DNA of 26,805 nt from Microcaldota archaeon. Its GTDB lineage: Archaea > B1Sed10-29 > JACOVT01. The notes below the pieces were generated by a model, which saw nothing but the letters and a program-made list of their open reading frames with translations, was not told the origin of the DNA and searched no databases. Location: NCBI GenBank assembly GCA_016177165.1, contig JACOVT010000038.1, forward strand, positions 1-26,805. The letters are read 5' to 3'. Shown here in pieces: positions 1 to 8,083 of the stretch. Every line of letters starts with the position of its first letter. The first letter of the stretch is position 1. The position numbers and the translations under genes are program-made.

Positions 1-98
1 GTGCTAACCAGCGTTCCTGCAGGAAAGCAGCCGCCCCCTGCGCGCGCTAGTCCTGTGGCGGCAAACAGCAGTAATACCAACAGGGCGTATTTTCTCAT
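1..98 (-). CDS. Secreted protein with Hint/intein-like N-terminal motif (partial, runs off the left edge)
   Basis: Only the first 32 codons are in the window. They begin at an ATG (96-98) that lies 4 nt after the stop of the DUF350-like gene, so the two are probably co-transcribed. The translation starts MRKYALLVLLLFAATGLARA, a clear signal peptide with a basic start and a Leu-rich core. GGGCFPAGTLVS follows at once. The string C-F-P-A-G-T-L-V is what opens Hint (hedgehog/intein) domains, where Cys is the splicing or autocleavage nucleophile. I infer a secreted autoprocessing protein. The alternative is a lipid-anchored Cys in a lipobox-like context. The rest of the domain lies outside the window, so neither can be proved. 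Confidence 0.6.
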   Translation of the reverse strand, partial: MRKYALLVLLLFAATGLARAGGGCFPAGTLVS

Positions 99-102
99 TG
101 TT

Positions 103-363
103 TTACCCGTGTATTCCGGCTATTATCGCCGCGCCAATAATGATTGCTATTCCAAGCACTGCAGACCCGACCACGTGGCCGAAATACTGCGCCACGGCAA
201 CGTTGCCGCGCCTTATTTCCTTGCCTTCGTCTATGTCTGGAGTCAGCCGGTTTATTATCGCCGGCAGCGCCACTGTTGCTAGCAGCATTGCGACTGCGCC
301 AATCACTATGCCCAGCACGGTAAACGCCGTCGTGAACCCGACCGTGTCGACTATCCCTGTCAT
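103..363 (-). CDS. DUF350-like small membrane protein
   Basis: The product is 86 aa with two or three hydrophobic helices (about residues 9-41 and 60-84). Between them is a polar turn, LTPDIDEGKEIRRGNVAVAQ. That layout, with the conserved-looking G-N-V-A-V-A after a charged linker, resembles the DUF350 family of small membrane proteins of unknown function. I chose the ATG at 361-363 because GGGGTGAT, a good match to the archaeal anti-Shine-Dalgarno, ends about 4 nt upstream; an in-frame start at 384 has no such support. The gene sits 50 nt downstream of aRF1 on the same strand and 4 nt upstream of the secreted Hint-like gene. Function is unknown. Confidence 0.7.
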   Translation of the reverse strand: MTGIVDTVGFTTAFTVLGIVIGAVAMLLATVALPAIINRLTPDIDEGKEIRRGNVAVAQYFGHVVGSAVLGIAIIIGAAIIAGIHG

Positions 364-413
364 TGAATCACCCCGGAATAACAATGAAGGCCGGTTTTTA
401 TCCCTTCTGCCTG

Positions 414-3164
414 CTAGCGGTAGCGCAGCAGCGCCCCTATCCCGCCGAAGCCTTGGAGGAACTGTTTCCCTTCAGCAGTTTCGGTAGAAATAATCTCTAT
501 GCTCGCGCCCGAAGATTCGGCGAGCTGGGTCAACTCTTCCATCAGCTCGGTGTCAGACTCCACCGACTGTTTTCCGCCGCAGTGGCAGCGGTAATCGCTA
601 TCGATTTCCTTGACCACACTCTCCACGATTTTGCCACAGTTGTTGCACTTTAACAGCAGCTTGCGCATCGCCAGCTCCTCCGAAAGCAATAGAATGTCAG
701 CCTTCCGCAACTCGAGCGCTTTGCGCGTCTCTTCCTCGCCGTAGCAGGCCAGCCCGCTCGTCACGACCTCCTTCAGGAAGCGGTTGACGAGGTCCCGCTC
801 TTTGGTTATTTCCATCTTTTCAATGACCTCATCGGCGTGCTCCACCAATTCCTTGATGCCCGTCTCATCAGTATAGCCGGTGTCGACCGTCCCGCGTATC
901 TTGTTCTTGACTTCGGTCTGGAGGTACTCGCCGTTGATGAAGTCGTACTTTGTCGGGCCCGACCCGCCCGCAATGATGGCCTTGATTTTCTTGTCGGAGA
1001 ACACACCATTGCACGCATCGCCAATTCTCTTGAAGAACTCGTGCACGGCTATCTCGTGAAGCCGCTGGAAACGCATAGCACTATTGTGAAGCATGAATCC
1101 GTTTGCCACGTATGACTCTTGCCTTGGTACGTTCAGGTCGCAGAACAGGATTCCATCGGGCTCGATTTTTTGCTTTTCCACCACATATGATGGTATCAGG
1201 TCTGAATCTAGTACTTGCCTGAGGAACAGGACAATCTCTTTGCATTCGGCTGACTTTTGCGGGTCTGTTTTTTCAAGCACGCGCTGCCAGTTCTCGAACT
1301 CCCTTAAGATGACCCGTTTGAACACCTTGCGCCCCATCGAGCGCTCGTTCCTGAAGAAATTGTTGCCAGTCCGGAACGAGCGGGTGTTGAGGCCCACCTG
1401 CCTAGCCAGCCTTAGCACGTGGCTGCCGCTCATTGGAATCTGGTCTATCCGCGAAGCCTCTTCACCCCTTCGCCTAATTTTACCAAACTTTTCGCGGCTC
1501 GTAAATCCGACAAATTTTATGAAATTGTTCAAGGAATCTTCATCGTTTATCTCAAGGCTGTATTGGAGTGAAGCGCTTTTGACTTTCCAGTTTGGCGGCG
1601 AGATCTTTTCCCTGAAGGAGGTTACGATGCCGAGCCTCAACAGCATCATCCTGAGCTGTTCCATTAGTTTCTTGCTGGTCGTGGTTATGCCTATCCTTCC
1701 AGAGCGTGATTGCACGTAACCTTCCGCGTCGAACAAGCCACGCGCAAACGCTGCAACAATGCTGTTTGGGGACCGCATTGCTGATACTGGGACTTCTGCG
1801 AGGGCGCTTGGCAGCAGGGCCTCGCCGAACTTGTCACGAATGATACCCGCGAGCTCCTTGCAGCAGATAGTTAGCTGGTAGTAGTTTTTACGCGGGTTAT
1901 GCCTTATCACCCCAACCAAGCCTAATGTTAATGCTATCCTTTTGTACTCGTCGAGAACTTCCTTGCGTTCATCATAGAGGCGGATTCTGTGTTCCTCCAC
2001 GCACCCATCGCCGATGGTGTAGCCTAGCAGCTGGGCAAACTCCTCGTCAAGGTATTCAGGCATTTTGAACGTTTTCGCATTCCTGACGTATCTCTCATGG
2101 AACAGCCCCTTGTCAATGCCGTAAATCTCCAACAGCTTGTTGATCTTTTCAAAGCCGATCTTGCCAATGCCGAGCTCGACCTTTGAAAGCGTTGCCTGCG
2201 CAATGCCGAGTTTCTTTGCCACTTCTCGTTGAAGCAGCCGCTTCTCGACGCGCTGGGTAGCCAGGTGTTTGCGTCCTTCTTCCGTTAGTTCGGGGGTCGG
2301 CAGTATTTTCAGGCCAAGAGGTATTCGTTTGCCTTCAAAGTTTATTCTCTTGACCGCCATGATGGTGTCTCCCTTGGCTAACTCGCCGGCGCTTTTCAAC
2401 CCAAGGCCGCGGCCATCCAGGCTAAAGAACCAGTGTTCAGGGGTTGCCACTATCCTGGCTGACGGGTATTTTGTCCTTATGAGGTATGCACTATCTGATT
2501 TTCTCTTGAACACTTTTGCGCATTCTGCCATTGTTGTCTGATAAGTTGACTGACTAACCGAGCAAACGCGGCCAAGGGGGGCTTTTCCAATCTGGCACAC
2601 CGCACCGTCGCCAAGCTGGATGAGGGAATCGCTTGCAATGCACTGACCGCCGACGTGGTGTTTTCCCGGTATGCCTGACGTCAGTTTTCGCAGTATGTCT
2701 ACCTTCTTGCCGTGGAGAGTGGCGACGATGGCTTCCCGCTTGTCCAACACGAACAGCCCGAACGTCTCCTTGTGTTCGATCATCTCCTCAAACGGCTTGG
2801 TGAAAAACGCGGAGTCGCACCGGTAGATCGAGAGCGGCACGGGCTCTGGAGGGACGAGCATGTACTGCTCTATCTTGCCGTTGATGCTGCCGCAATAAAT
2901 CGCAACGCCGTTCTCCGGGGGTTTGGGCACCCCCTTTATCGCTCCCATAATGCTCTCCAGCGCGGACTGCACGTTCTTGCGGGTCTGCTTGGACTTGATG
3001 TTCATCGCCTGCGACGCCTCTTCTCTCAGGCGGTTGGCCACATCGGCAACGTTGGCTCCAGGTGGAATGAGCACGCTGATCAACTCGGTTCCCTCGCCGC
3101 GGATCGACTGCAGGAAGCGCAGTTTCTTCTTGAACTCGAAGAACTCTTTCGAATCGGTCTGCAT
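414..3164 (-). CDS. prf1: Peptide chain release factor aRF1, interrupted by an intein
   Basis: aRF1 reads stop codons in the ribosomal A site and triggers release of the peptide. The precursor is 916 aa: 174 aa of N-extein, a 520-aa intein and 222 aa of C-extein, giving a 396-aa mature factor of normal length. Domain 1 has N-I-K-S (residues 55-58) and the YRCDSAF box (114-120), both used in stop-codon reading. Domain 2 has GGQ at 172-174, the catalytic loop that enters the peptidyl-transferase centre. The C domain carries CNNCGK and CHCGG, a probable zinc mini-domain. I chose the ATG at 3162-3164 because the homologous sequence begins there and a T/A-rich box (3188-3196) lies about 27 bp upstream. 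It is divergent from the UMP kinase gene. The host protein can work only if the intein splices out, because the intein splits the GGQ loop from the rest of the domain. Confidence 0.96.
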   Translation of the reverse strand: MQTDSKEFFEFKKKLRFLQSIRGEGTELISVLIPPGANVADVANRLREEASQAMNIKSKQTRKNVQSALESIMGAIKGVPKPPENGVAIYCGSINGKIEQYMLVPPEPVPLSIYRCDSAFFTKPFEEMIEHKETFGLFVLDKREAIVATLHGKKVDILRKLTSGIPGKHHVGGQCIASDSLIQLGDGAVCQIGKAPLGRVCSVSQSTYQTTMAECAKVFKRKSDSAYLIRTKYPSARIVATPEHWFFSLDGRGLGLKSAGELAKGDTIMAVKRINFEGKRIPLGLKILPTPELTEEGRKHLATQRVEKRLLQREVAKKLGIAQATLSKVELGIGKIGFEKINKLLEIYGIDKGLFHERYVRNAKTFKMPEYLDEEFAQLLGYTIGDGCVEEHRIRLYDERKEVLDEYKRIALTLGLVGVIRHNPRKNYYQLTICCKELAGIIRDKFGEALLPSALAEVPVSAMRSPNSIVAAFARGLFDAEGYVQSRSGRIGITTTSKKLMEQLRMMLLRLGIVTSFREKISPPNWKVKSASLQYSLEINDEDSLNNFIKFVGFTSREKFGKIRRRGEEASRIDQIPMSGSHVLRLARQVGLNTRSFRTGNNFFRNERSMGRKVFKRVILREFENWQRVLEKTDPQKSAECKEIVLFLRQVLDSDLIPSYVVEKQKIEPDGILFCDLNVPRQESYVANGFMLHNSAMRFQRLHEIAVHEFFKRIGDACNGVFSDKKIKAIIAGGSGPTKYDFINGEYLQTEVKNKIRGTVDTGYTDETGIKELVEHADEVIEKMEITKERDLVNRFLKEVVTSGLACYGEEETRKALELRKADILLLSEELAMRKLLLKCNNCGKIVESVVKEIDSDYRCHCGGKQSVESDTELMEELTQLAESSGASIEIISTETAEGKQFLQGFGGIGALLRYR
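1083..2642 (-). mobile_element. Intein with LAGLIDADG homing endonuclease and HTH, inserted after GGQ of aRF1
   Basis: The 520-aa in-frame insertion starts with Cys (codon 2640-2642) directly after GGQ and ends with His-Asn (N codon 1083-1085) before Ser+1 of the C-extein (S-A-M-R-F). Splicing motifs visible are C1 in the first block, TPEH at intein residues 67-70, and the C-terminal stretch ending ANGFMLHN. The endonuclease part has two LAGLIDADG-type helices, LLGYTIGDG (about 205-213) and ARGLFDAEG (about 300-308). Between the N-terminal splicing block and the endonuclease is a Cro-like helix-turn-helix (about 127-172, with QREVAKKLGIAQATLSKVE). All catalytic splice residues seen are intact, so it is probably active in splicing. 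Whether the endonuclease still cuts is not known. Confidence 0.96.
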
Positions 3165-3167
3165 GGG

Positions 3168-3196
3168 TTTTTTAAAGCTGGCGGAGGTTAAAAAAC
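3168..3196. promoter_or_regulatory. Divergent promoters of aRF1 and UMP kinase
   Basis: Two T/A-rich boxes lie in the 40-bp gap between the divergent start codons. TTTTTTAAA (3168-3176) is about 33 bp before the UMP kinase ATG and would give a very short leader. TTAAAAAA (3188-3195, read as TTTTTTAA on the minus strand) is about 27 bp before the aRF1 ATG and fits a leaderless transcript. The two promoters overlap, so they probably compete. Confidence 0.5.
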
Positions 3197-3204
3197 AGGT
3201 ATAC

Positions 3205-3876
3205 ATGCGCTTGGTTCTGTCGCTGGGCGGCTCGATGGTGTTTGACGGCAAGCCGCGCGTCGACTACATACGCAAAGTCGCCTCGCTGGTCACAGGCCTC
3301 AAAGCCACCGTCGGAGTAATAGTGGGTGGCGGGACGGCCGCGCGCGACTACATAGCCGCAGCAAAGGAGTTCGGCGAGGACAACTTCGACCTCGACTGGC
3401 TGGCCACGACCGTCACTTGGGCCAACGCCCGCTTGTGCGCGCCCGCCTTCGGGGGCAGGTTCTTCTACTCCATAGAGGATGCGGGTGAGTGGCTCCTCTC
3501 TGCGCCGGGCCGCACCGCGCTGCTCGGCGGGACCCACCCAAACCAGACCACTGACACAGTGGGCGCAATGCTTTCCGAGAAGATAGGCGCTGACCGCTGG
3601 GTGAACCTTTCCAACGTGGCGGCAGTGTACGACAAGGACCCCAAGAAGTTCCGGGACGCCCGCAAGTTTTCAACAATGACCCATCAGGAACTCGTCCAGC
3701 TTGCCACGGGGCTGGACAAGCGCGGTCCGGGCGAGAACTTCATAATAGACACGCCCGCCGCGCGCGTGCTCGCCCGTTCGAACATCGAGGCCCACTTCGT
3801 CAACGGCAGCGACCTGTCACAAGTCCGGCTGGCACTGCAGGGCAAGCGCCATGATGGAACGGTTGTCAAGGGCTAG
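3205..3876 (+). CDS. pyrH: UMP kinase (archaeal PyrH, amino-acid-kinase fold)
   Basis: It phosphorylates UMP to UDP with ATP, a step in pyrimidine nucleotide synthesis, in the cytoplasm. The 223-aa length matches archaeal UMP kinases. Visible motifs are LSLGGS near the N-terminus (phosphate binding), VIVGGGTAARDYI (about residues 40-52), the nucleotide-contacting stretch LLGGTHPNQTTDTVGAML, and NLSNVAAVYDKDPKK late in the protein. An in-frame upstream extension runs back into the aRF1 region and is rejected, because homology starts at MRLVLSLGG. The gene converges on the P-type ATPase, and the two stop codons share one CTAG. Confidence 0.94.
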   Translation: MRLVLSLGGSMVFDGKPRVDYIRKVASLVTGLKATVGVIVGGGTAARDYIAAAKEFGEDNFDLDWLATTVTWANARLCAPAFGGRFFYSIEDAGEWLLSAPGRTALLGGTHPNQTTDTVGAMLSEKIGADRWVNLSNVAAVYDKDPKKFRDARKFSTMTHQELVQLATGLDKRGPGENFIIDTPAARVLARSNIEAHFVNGSDLSQVRLALQGKRHDGTVVKG

Positions 3877-6524
3877 CGTTTTTCAACGACAATTTTGTGG
3901 ATTACTTCCTTGACTATTTCTATTGCCAAGAATGCGCCAACAGCGAACGCGGCGACTTCCAGCCAGTCAACAACCGCCAGCGGGTAGGTCTCGAACAATC
4001 CCGCGAGTGGCCCAAGATAGATCACAGCAAGCTGCAGCGCTAGAGCGGTTCCGCAAGCCAGCCAGAGGCTTAGCGCCGGCTTAACCCTACCCGTCAGTAT
4101 GGTGCGGTCGCTCAGTGACGAAAACGCGTCGAACAGTTCTATCAGCACTATTGTCGTGAACGCCATCGTCTGCGCTTTTGCTATTCCTTCACTGATGTTT
4201 AAGAAAAGCGCCAAAAGCGTGAACGCCGCTATTATGACGCCTGTTGCGAGTATCAGTACCTTCATCCGCCTGTTGAGTATTGCCTGGTCGGATTTTCTGG
4301 GCGGCCGGCTCATGATTCCCTTCTCTGGAGGCTGAACGCCAAGCGCGAGTGCCGGAATGCCGTCGGTGGCGAGATTGATCCAGAGCAGTTGCAACGCAGT
4401 GAATGGAAGAGGCAACGCGAACAGCGTCGCTGCAAACATTGCCGCCACCTCTCCGGCGTTTGCAGTGAGGAGATAACGCACGAAGCGCTTTATGTTGTCG
4501 AAAATCGCCCGGCCTTCCTCCACTGCCAGCACAATAGTGGTGAAGTTGTCGTCCGCAAGCACCATGTCGCTGGCCTCTTTCGTGACGTCCGTGCCTGTTA
4601 TTCCCATCGCAATCCCTATCGAAGCCTGCTTGAGGGCGGGCGCGTCATTCACGCCATCCCCTGTGACAGCGGCCTCGAAACCCAAATCCTGCAATGACCG
4701 GACTATGCGGGACTTATGCTCTGGCGACACGCGCGCAAACACGCTCACGTGCTTCACCCTCTCTGTTAACTCGCGGTCGCTCAGCTTGTCGATGTCAACG
4801 CCGGTGAGCGCGCCAGAAGTCCTTATGCCAATTTCACGCGCGACGGCTTCTGCAGTCACCGGGTTGTCTCCAGTGATCATCATCACGCGCACTCCGGCCG
4901 CAACGCACTTGCCGACCGCATCCTTGACCTCCTTGCGGGGCGGGTCGATCATCCCCTGCAGCCCGATGAACACGAAATCGCGCTCGTCCCTCTCCCCGAA
5001 ACTCTGCGCAGCTCCCTCACTGAAGGCAAAACCCAAGACGCGCAGAGCGTCTTTCGCCATGCGGCTGTTTGCCTCAAGAATTTCGCCGCGCAGCTTTGGC
5101 GTCAGTTTTGCCATCTTCCCGCCGACAAGCGCGTAAGAGCAGTGATCCAACACCACTTCGGGGGCGCCTTTCATGTAAGCCGTCAACTGTTTTCCTTCCT
5201 TGCAGACGACAGTCATGCGTTTTCTTTCCGAAGAGAAAGGAACCTCGCCCACGATCACTCTTTGCAGGCGCGTCTCCTCCCCAAAGCCGGCCTTTGCCGC
5301 GCTTATCACCAGCGCAGCCTCGGTCGGGTCGCCCATTACTCCTTTCTCGCGCACTGACGCTCGGTTGCACACAAGCCCGCACATGAGTAATCGTTCAGCT
5401 TCTCTGGTCAAGGCAGCATTCCCACCCCCACTAGCATGTTTCACAAACCCACCAGTGGTTGAATAGCCTTCGCCAGTAACTTCCCATGACTCGCCGCCGG
5501 CATAGATGCGCTCGACCATCATTTCGCCGCGAGTGAGAGTCCCTGTCTTATCCGAGCAAATGACGCTCGTCGCGCCAAGCGTTTCCACGGCGGGCAACCG
5601 CCTCACTATTGCATTGTTGCGCGCCATCTTCCTCAATCCCAGCGCAAGGGTGATCGTGACAATAGCGGGCAGCCCTTCCGGGACGGCGGCAACAGCCAGC
5701 GCCACGCCTGTTATGAACATCTCCACTGGTGGGCGCCCCCTCAAAATGCCTGTTATGGCTACAATTGCAGTGATTATTATCACGCCAATCCCGACGGTTC
5801 GGCCGAACGAGGCAAGCTTTCTTTGCAGCGGCGTCTCGCGCTCGCCCGTCTCGCTGATCTCCTTTGCTATCTTGCCGAACTCCGTTTCCATACCTGTAGC
5901 CATGACGACAGCTTTTCCGTGGCCGAACACCACGCTCGTCCCGGCAAAGCAGCAGTTGGTCATGTCGGTGATAACCGCCTCCTTGCGCAACGCGGCAACG
6001 CTCTTCTCAACAGGCGCGCTCTCCCCGGTAAGCGAGGCCTCGTTAGTCTTCAAGGAGAAGCATTCCACGAGGCGGCAGTCGGCCGGAACCTTATCGCCCT
6101 CCTCCAGCATCACGATGTCTCCCGGAACCAGTTCAATCGAGGGGACCCTTTTCTTGGCGCCATTCCGCAGGACGGTCGCCTGCGGCGCGGCAAGCTTCTT
6201 GAGGGCCTCGAGCGCGCGCTCTGCGCGGTACTCCTGCACGAAACCCAGCAACGCGTTAAGAACTAGTATAGCGCCGATGACTGCGGCGTCCACCGCCTCG
6301 CCGATAGCCAGCGAGATGCCTGCAGCGGCAATGAGTATGTATACCAAGAAGCTCCTGAACTGGCGAATGAAAATGGAAAGCTTTGAAGGCGGCTTCTCCG
6401 CTTTCAGCTCGTTGAGCCCATAGCGCCCCAGCCTGCTTGCGGCCTCAGCATCGGTCAAGCCATTCTCGCTTGCCAGCAGCACCTTTAGCGAATCCGCTGG
6501 GCCCATCCTGTAATAGTCCGGCAC
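3873..6524 (-). CDS. Cation-transporting P-type ATPase, SERCA-like P2A type
   Basis: This is an 883-aa membrane pump that uses ATP to move cations. An N-terminal cation-ATPase domain (about residues 5-70) precedes the membrane segments. Core motifs are TGES (166-169, actuator), PEGL in M4 (282-285), the phosphorylated Asp in DKTGT (D325), KGAPE (nucleotide binding), TGDNP and TGDGVNDAP (hinge). Ion-site residues match the Ca2+-ATPase pattern: PEGL in M4, N-A-G-E in M5 and N-L-A-T-D in M6. I infer Ca2+ or a similar divalent cation as substrate, not proven. The start is a GTG at 6524, with a TATA-like ATTTAAAA 24-25 bp upstream, so translation is probably leaderless. An ATG seven codons in (6506) is an alternative. 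Confidence 0.93.
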   Translation of the reverse strand: MPDYYRMGPADSLKVLLASENGLTDAEAASRLGRYGLNELKAEKPPSKLSIFIRQFRSFLVYILIAAAGISLAIGEAVDAAVIGAILVLNALLGFVQEYRAERALEALKKLAAPQATVLRNGAKKRVPSIELVPGDIVMLEEGDKVPADCRLVECFSLKTNEASLTGESAPVEKSVAALRKEAVITDMTNCCFAGTSVVFGHGKAVVMATGMETEFGKIAKEISETGERETPLQRKLASFGRTVGIGVIIITAIVAITGILRGRPPVEMFITGVALAVAAVPEGLPAIVTITLALGLRKMARNNAIVRRLPAVETLGATSVICSDKTGTLTRGEMMVERIYAGGESWEVTGEGYSTTGGFVKHASGGGNAALTREAERLLMCGLVCNRASVREKGVMGDPTEAALVISAAKAGFGEETRLQRVIVGEVPFSSERKRMTVVCKEGKQLTAYMKGAPEVVLDHCSYALVGGKMAKLTPKLRGEILEANSRMAKDALRVLGFAFSEGAAQSFGERDERDFVFIGLQGMIDPPRKEVKDAVGKCVAAGVRVMMITGDNPVTAEAVAREIGIRTSGALTGVDIDKLSDRELTERVKHVSVFARVSPEHKSRIVRSLQDLGFEAAVTGDGVNDAPALKQASIGIAMGITGTDVTKEASDMVLADDNFTTIVLAVEEGRAIFDNIKRFVRYLLTANAGEVAAMFAATLFALPLPFTALQLLWINLATDGIPALALGVQPPEKGIMSRPPRKSDQAILNRRMKVLILATGVIIAAFTLLALFLNISEGIAKAQTMAFTTIVLIELFDAFSSLSDRTILTGRVKPALSLWLACGTALALQLAVIYLGPLAGLFETYPLAVVDWLEVAAFAVGAFLAIEIVKEVIHKIVVEKR

Positions 6525-6543
6525 CCGTGACTAACTCGCGTAA

Positions 6544-6553
6544 GATTTAAAAG
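6544..6553. promoter_or_regulatory. Shared TATA box between the P-type ATPase and a small plus-strand gene
   Basis: GATTTAAAAG lies about 25 bp before the GTG of the ATPase on the minus strand. On the plus strand it would start a transcript near 6574, just before the GGTGA ribosome-binding site of the 80-aa gene. Because the box is nearly symmetrical it can serve both directions. Confidence 0.55.
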
Positions 6554-6585
6554 CAGTCCTTGAGTAACACCCGCGGTGACGCGTA

Positions 6586-6828
6586 GTGGGCGCATTTGAA
6601 AGCAATCTCGCATCCGCGCGACTCTCATTCATGGAAAAATACAAGTACGCCTACGAGGAAGACCTCGCATTCGTGCGGGACTTCATGGGCGCCGAAGTCA
6701 CGTTTTCGCCGGACAACAGGCGCGCCCACGTCTCATGGAACAACTACGACTTCGAGGTCGAAGTCCGCAAATCCGGAAAACTCACCACCACGCCCAGCTA
6801 CAAGCCCGGCTCGATAATCGAGATCTAG
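6586..6828 (+). CDS. Small hypothetical protein (80 aa)
   Basis: I do not recognise this family. The protein is short and soluble, with an N-terminal helix-prone part (residues 1-34, rich in Ala, Glu and Tyr) and a beta-rich second half (VTFSPDNRRAHVSWNNYDFE and after) ending in PGSIIEI. The GTG at 6586 is preferred because GGTGA (6575-6579) sits 6 nt upstream; an ATG at 6631 is the alternative. The stop codon overlaps that of dph2 on the other strand in a shared CTAG. Tight packing on both sides and an RBS support a real gene. Confidence 0.65.
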   Translation: MGAFESNLASARLSFMEKYKYAYEEDLAFVRDFMGAEVTFSPDNRRAHVSWNNYDFEVEVRKSGKLTTTPSYKPGSIIEI

Positions 6829-7751
6829 CTCAAGAGCTCCTTTATCTCTTCCGCGAGCAGCACGGGTTTCTTGTAGTTTTTCCAGTCGTCCAGCACGATG
6901 CGCGGGCAGGCCGTTATGACGAATGCGTCGAAGGGCGCGTACTCCAGCGCCTGCGGAATAATGTCGTTTAGCTCGAGCAGCGTCGCCTTTCTTCCTTTCT
7001 CTTCCAGCCATCTCTTTGCGTTGTCCGCCGCGTGCACGTTCCGCTGTCCTTTCTTTGAACAAAGAACTATCCCCCAGCTGCGCGCGTCGCTTGCTTTGCT
7101 GATTCGCAGCCATTTTTCCTTCTCCCAGATTCCGGAGGCAAATTCTTGCGCCTTGTAATCATCATTAGGGTTCACCTGAACCACGCGCTTGCCGGTTTTC
7201 TCGGCAACGCCTATCGGGTGAAACCTCCCAGAACCCACATAGATAAACTCTTGCGCTTTCTTGCAGTTGGTTGCTGCGAAGAAGTCGCAACCCAGCACCT
7301 GCCCGTCGTAATACGTGTAGTGCCCGCGCTTGCCAACCTCTACGGCAAAGCCGCGCTTCTCCAACTCTTGCTTGAGCTTTGGAAGAACGTTCAGGAACTG
7401 TATCGTGGTAACAAGGCCAACATTCTTTGCCCGCAGCTTGTGCTCGGCCGAGTCTGCGATCCGGCCCGCGTCCGCTTCCTGCCGCAGCTCCACGTAAACT
7501 GTTTTTGGTTCCTTCCTAGCATAAGGCGCGTGCGCATAATGGAGAGTTGCGTCGTACCCGCCACGCAGCACGTCACAGGCGCCGAAGCAGCGCTCTAGCG
7601 AGATAACGGCGCGGAAGCCGGCTTTCTCCAGCTCGCCCGCAATCTGCGGCCCGAACTGCTTCAAGCCTTCCGGCAGCTGTACCATGCAGCTTTTCGCCCC
7701 CATCGCAGTGAGCTCGCGCTTCACGCGGTCGAGCTCAAAATCGTACCCCAT
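6825..7751 (-). CDS. dph2: Diphthamide biosynthesis enzyme Dph2 (3-amino-3-carboxypropyl transferase)
   Basis: Dph2 carries out the first step of diphthamide synthesis. It moves a 3-amino-3-carboxypropyl group from S-adenosylmethionine to a His of elongation factor 2, using an unusual 4Fe-4S cluster. The 308-aa product has the three Cys expected to bind the cluster: C59 in CFGACD, C163 in TNCKKA and C282 in TACPR. These correspond in place to the three cluster Cys known in the archaeal enzyme. I chose the ATG at 7749-7751 (MGYDFELDRV). The upstream gene overlaps this start region by reading 5 nt short of it (stop at 7756-7758), so the two form an operon and may be translationally coupled. Confidence 0.92.
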   Translation of the reverse strand: MGYDFELDRVKRELTAMGAKSCMVQLPEGLKQFGPQIAGELEKAGFRAVISLERCFGACDVLRGGYDATLHYAHAPYARKEPKTVYVELRQEADAGRIADSAEHKLRAKNVGLVTTIQFLNVLPKLKQELEKRGFAVEVGKRGHYTYYDGQVLGCDFFAATNCKKAQEFIYVGSGRFHPIGVAEKTGKRVVQVNPNDDYKAQEFASGIWEKEKWLRISKASDARSWGIVLCSKKGQRNVHAADNAKRWLEEKGRKATLLELNDIIPQALEYAPFDAFVITACPRIVLDDWKNYKKPVLLAEEIKELLS

Positions 7752-7755
7752 AAAC

Positions 7756-8049
7756 TCATTTCCTTTTCCTTTCTTCTTTCTCAATTGATCTCATCAGCGT
7801 TCTCCAGCGAATGGCCGACCCCCCATAAGGGGCGCCGAGATGGGTTATTACTGGAATGCGGCGCGCGGCTAGCATTGCCCGCTTGGCTGCCGCCTTGTCT
7901 GCCGCAGACTTGTAGCCCAGCATGACGAGCAGGCGGTGCCTCATCCTGCGCCTCTCTTCTTGACGCCTTGCCCTTATTTTGGCGCGCGCAAGCAGTTCAG
8001 TGTGGGAGTATGCTCTTATTTTCTTTTTCCTGCGCGGCATGGCACCCAT
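7756..8049 (-). CDS. Highly basic hypothetical protein (97 aa)
   Basis: I do not recognise this family. The first half is a run of Arg/Lys-rich helix (RRKKK at 5-9, then several RAR and RRQEERRR stretches to about residue 40). The middle holds LLVMLGYKSAADKAAAK, and the C-terminal third has HLGAPYGGSAIRWRTLM followed by a charged tail. The charge suggests nucleic-acid or ribosome binding, but this is inference only. A TATA-like CTTAAAAG lies 26 bp upstream of the ATG at 8049, supporting a leaderless start; the ATG at 8040 is the alternative. It sits 4 nt upstream of dph2, so they are probably one operon. Confidence 0.65.
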   Translation of the reverse strand: MGAMPRRKKKIRAYSHTELLARAKIRARRQEERRRMRHRLLVMLGYKSAADKAAAKRAMLAARRIPVITHLGAPYGGSAIRWRTLMRSIEKEERKRK

Positions 8050-8067
8050 AAATCATTTGCGGCGCGC

Positions 8068-8083
8068 GGGGCTTAAAAGCCCC
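8068..8083. promoter_or_regulatory. Inverted repeat enclosing the TATA box of the basic protein/dph2 operon
   Basis: GGGGCTTAAAAGCCCC is a 7-bp inverted repeat with 2 nt in the middle, and the TATA-like core TTAAAA lies at its centre. It is 26 bp before the ATG at 8049. It also touches the stop codon of the DMT transporter gene (8083-8085). It could act as an operator, as a short terminator stem for the transporter mRNA, or both. Confidence 0.5.

Noticed and set aside
2923..3204. N-terminal extension of UMP kinase
   Set aside because: It overlaps the aRF1 coding region and homology begins at MRLVLSLGG; promoter boxes lie inside the extension.
5506..6423. Open plus-strand frame of 305 codons
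   Set aside because: Shadow of the P-type ATPase gene, whose motifs are all intact on the other strand.
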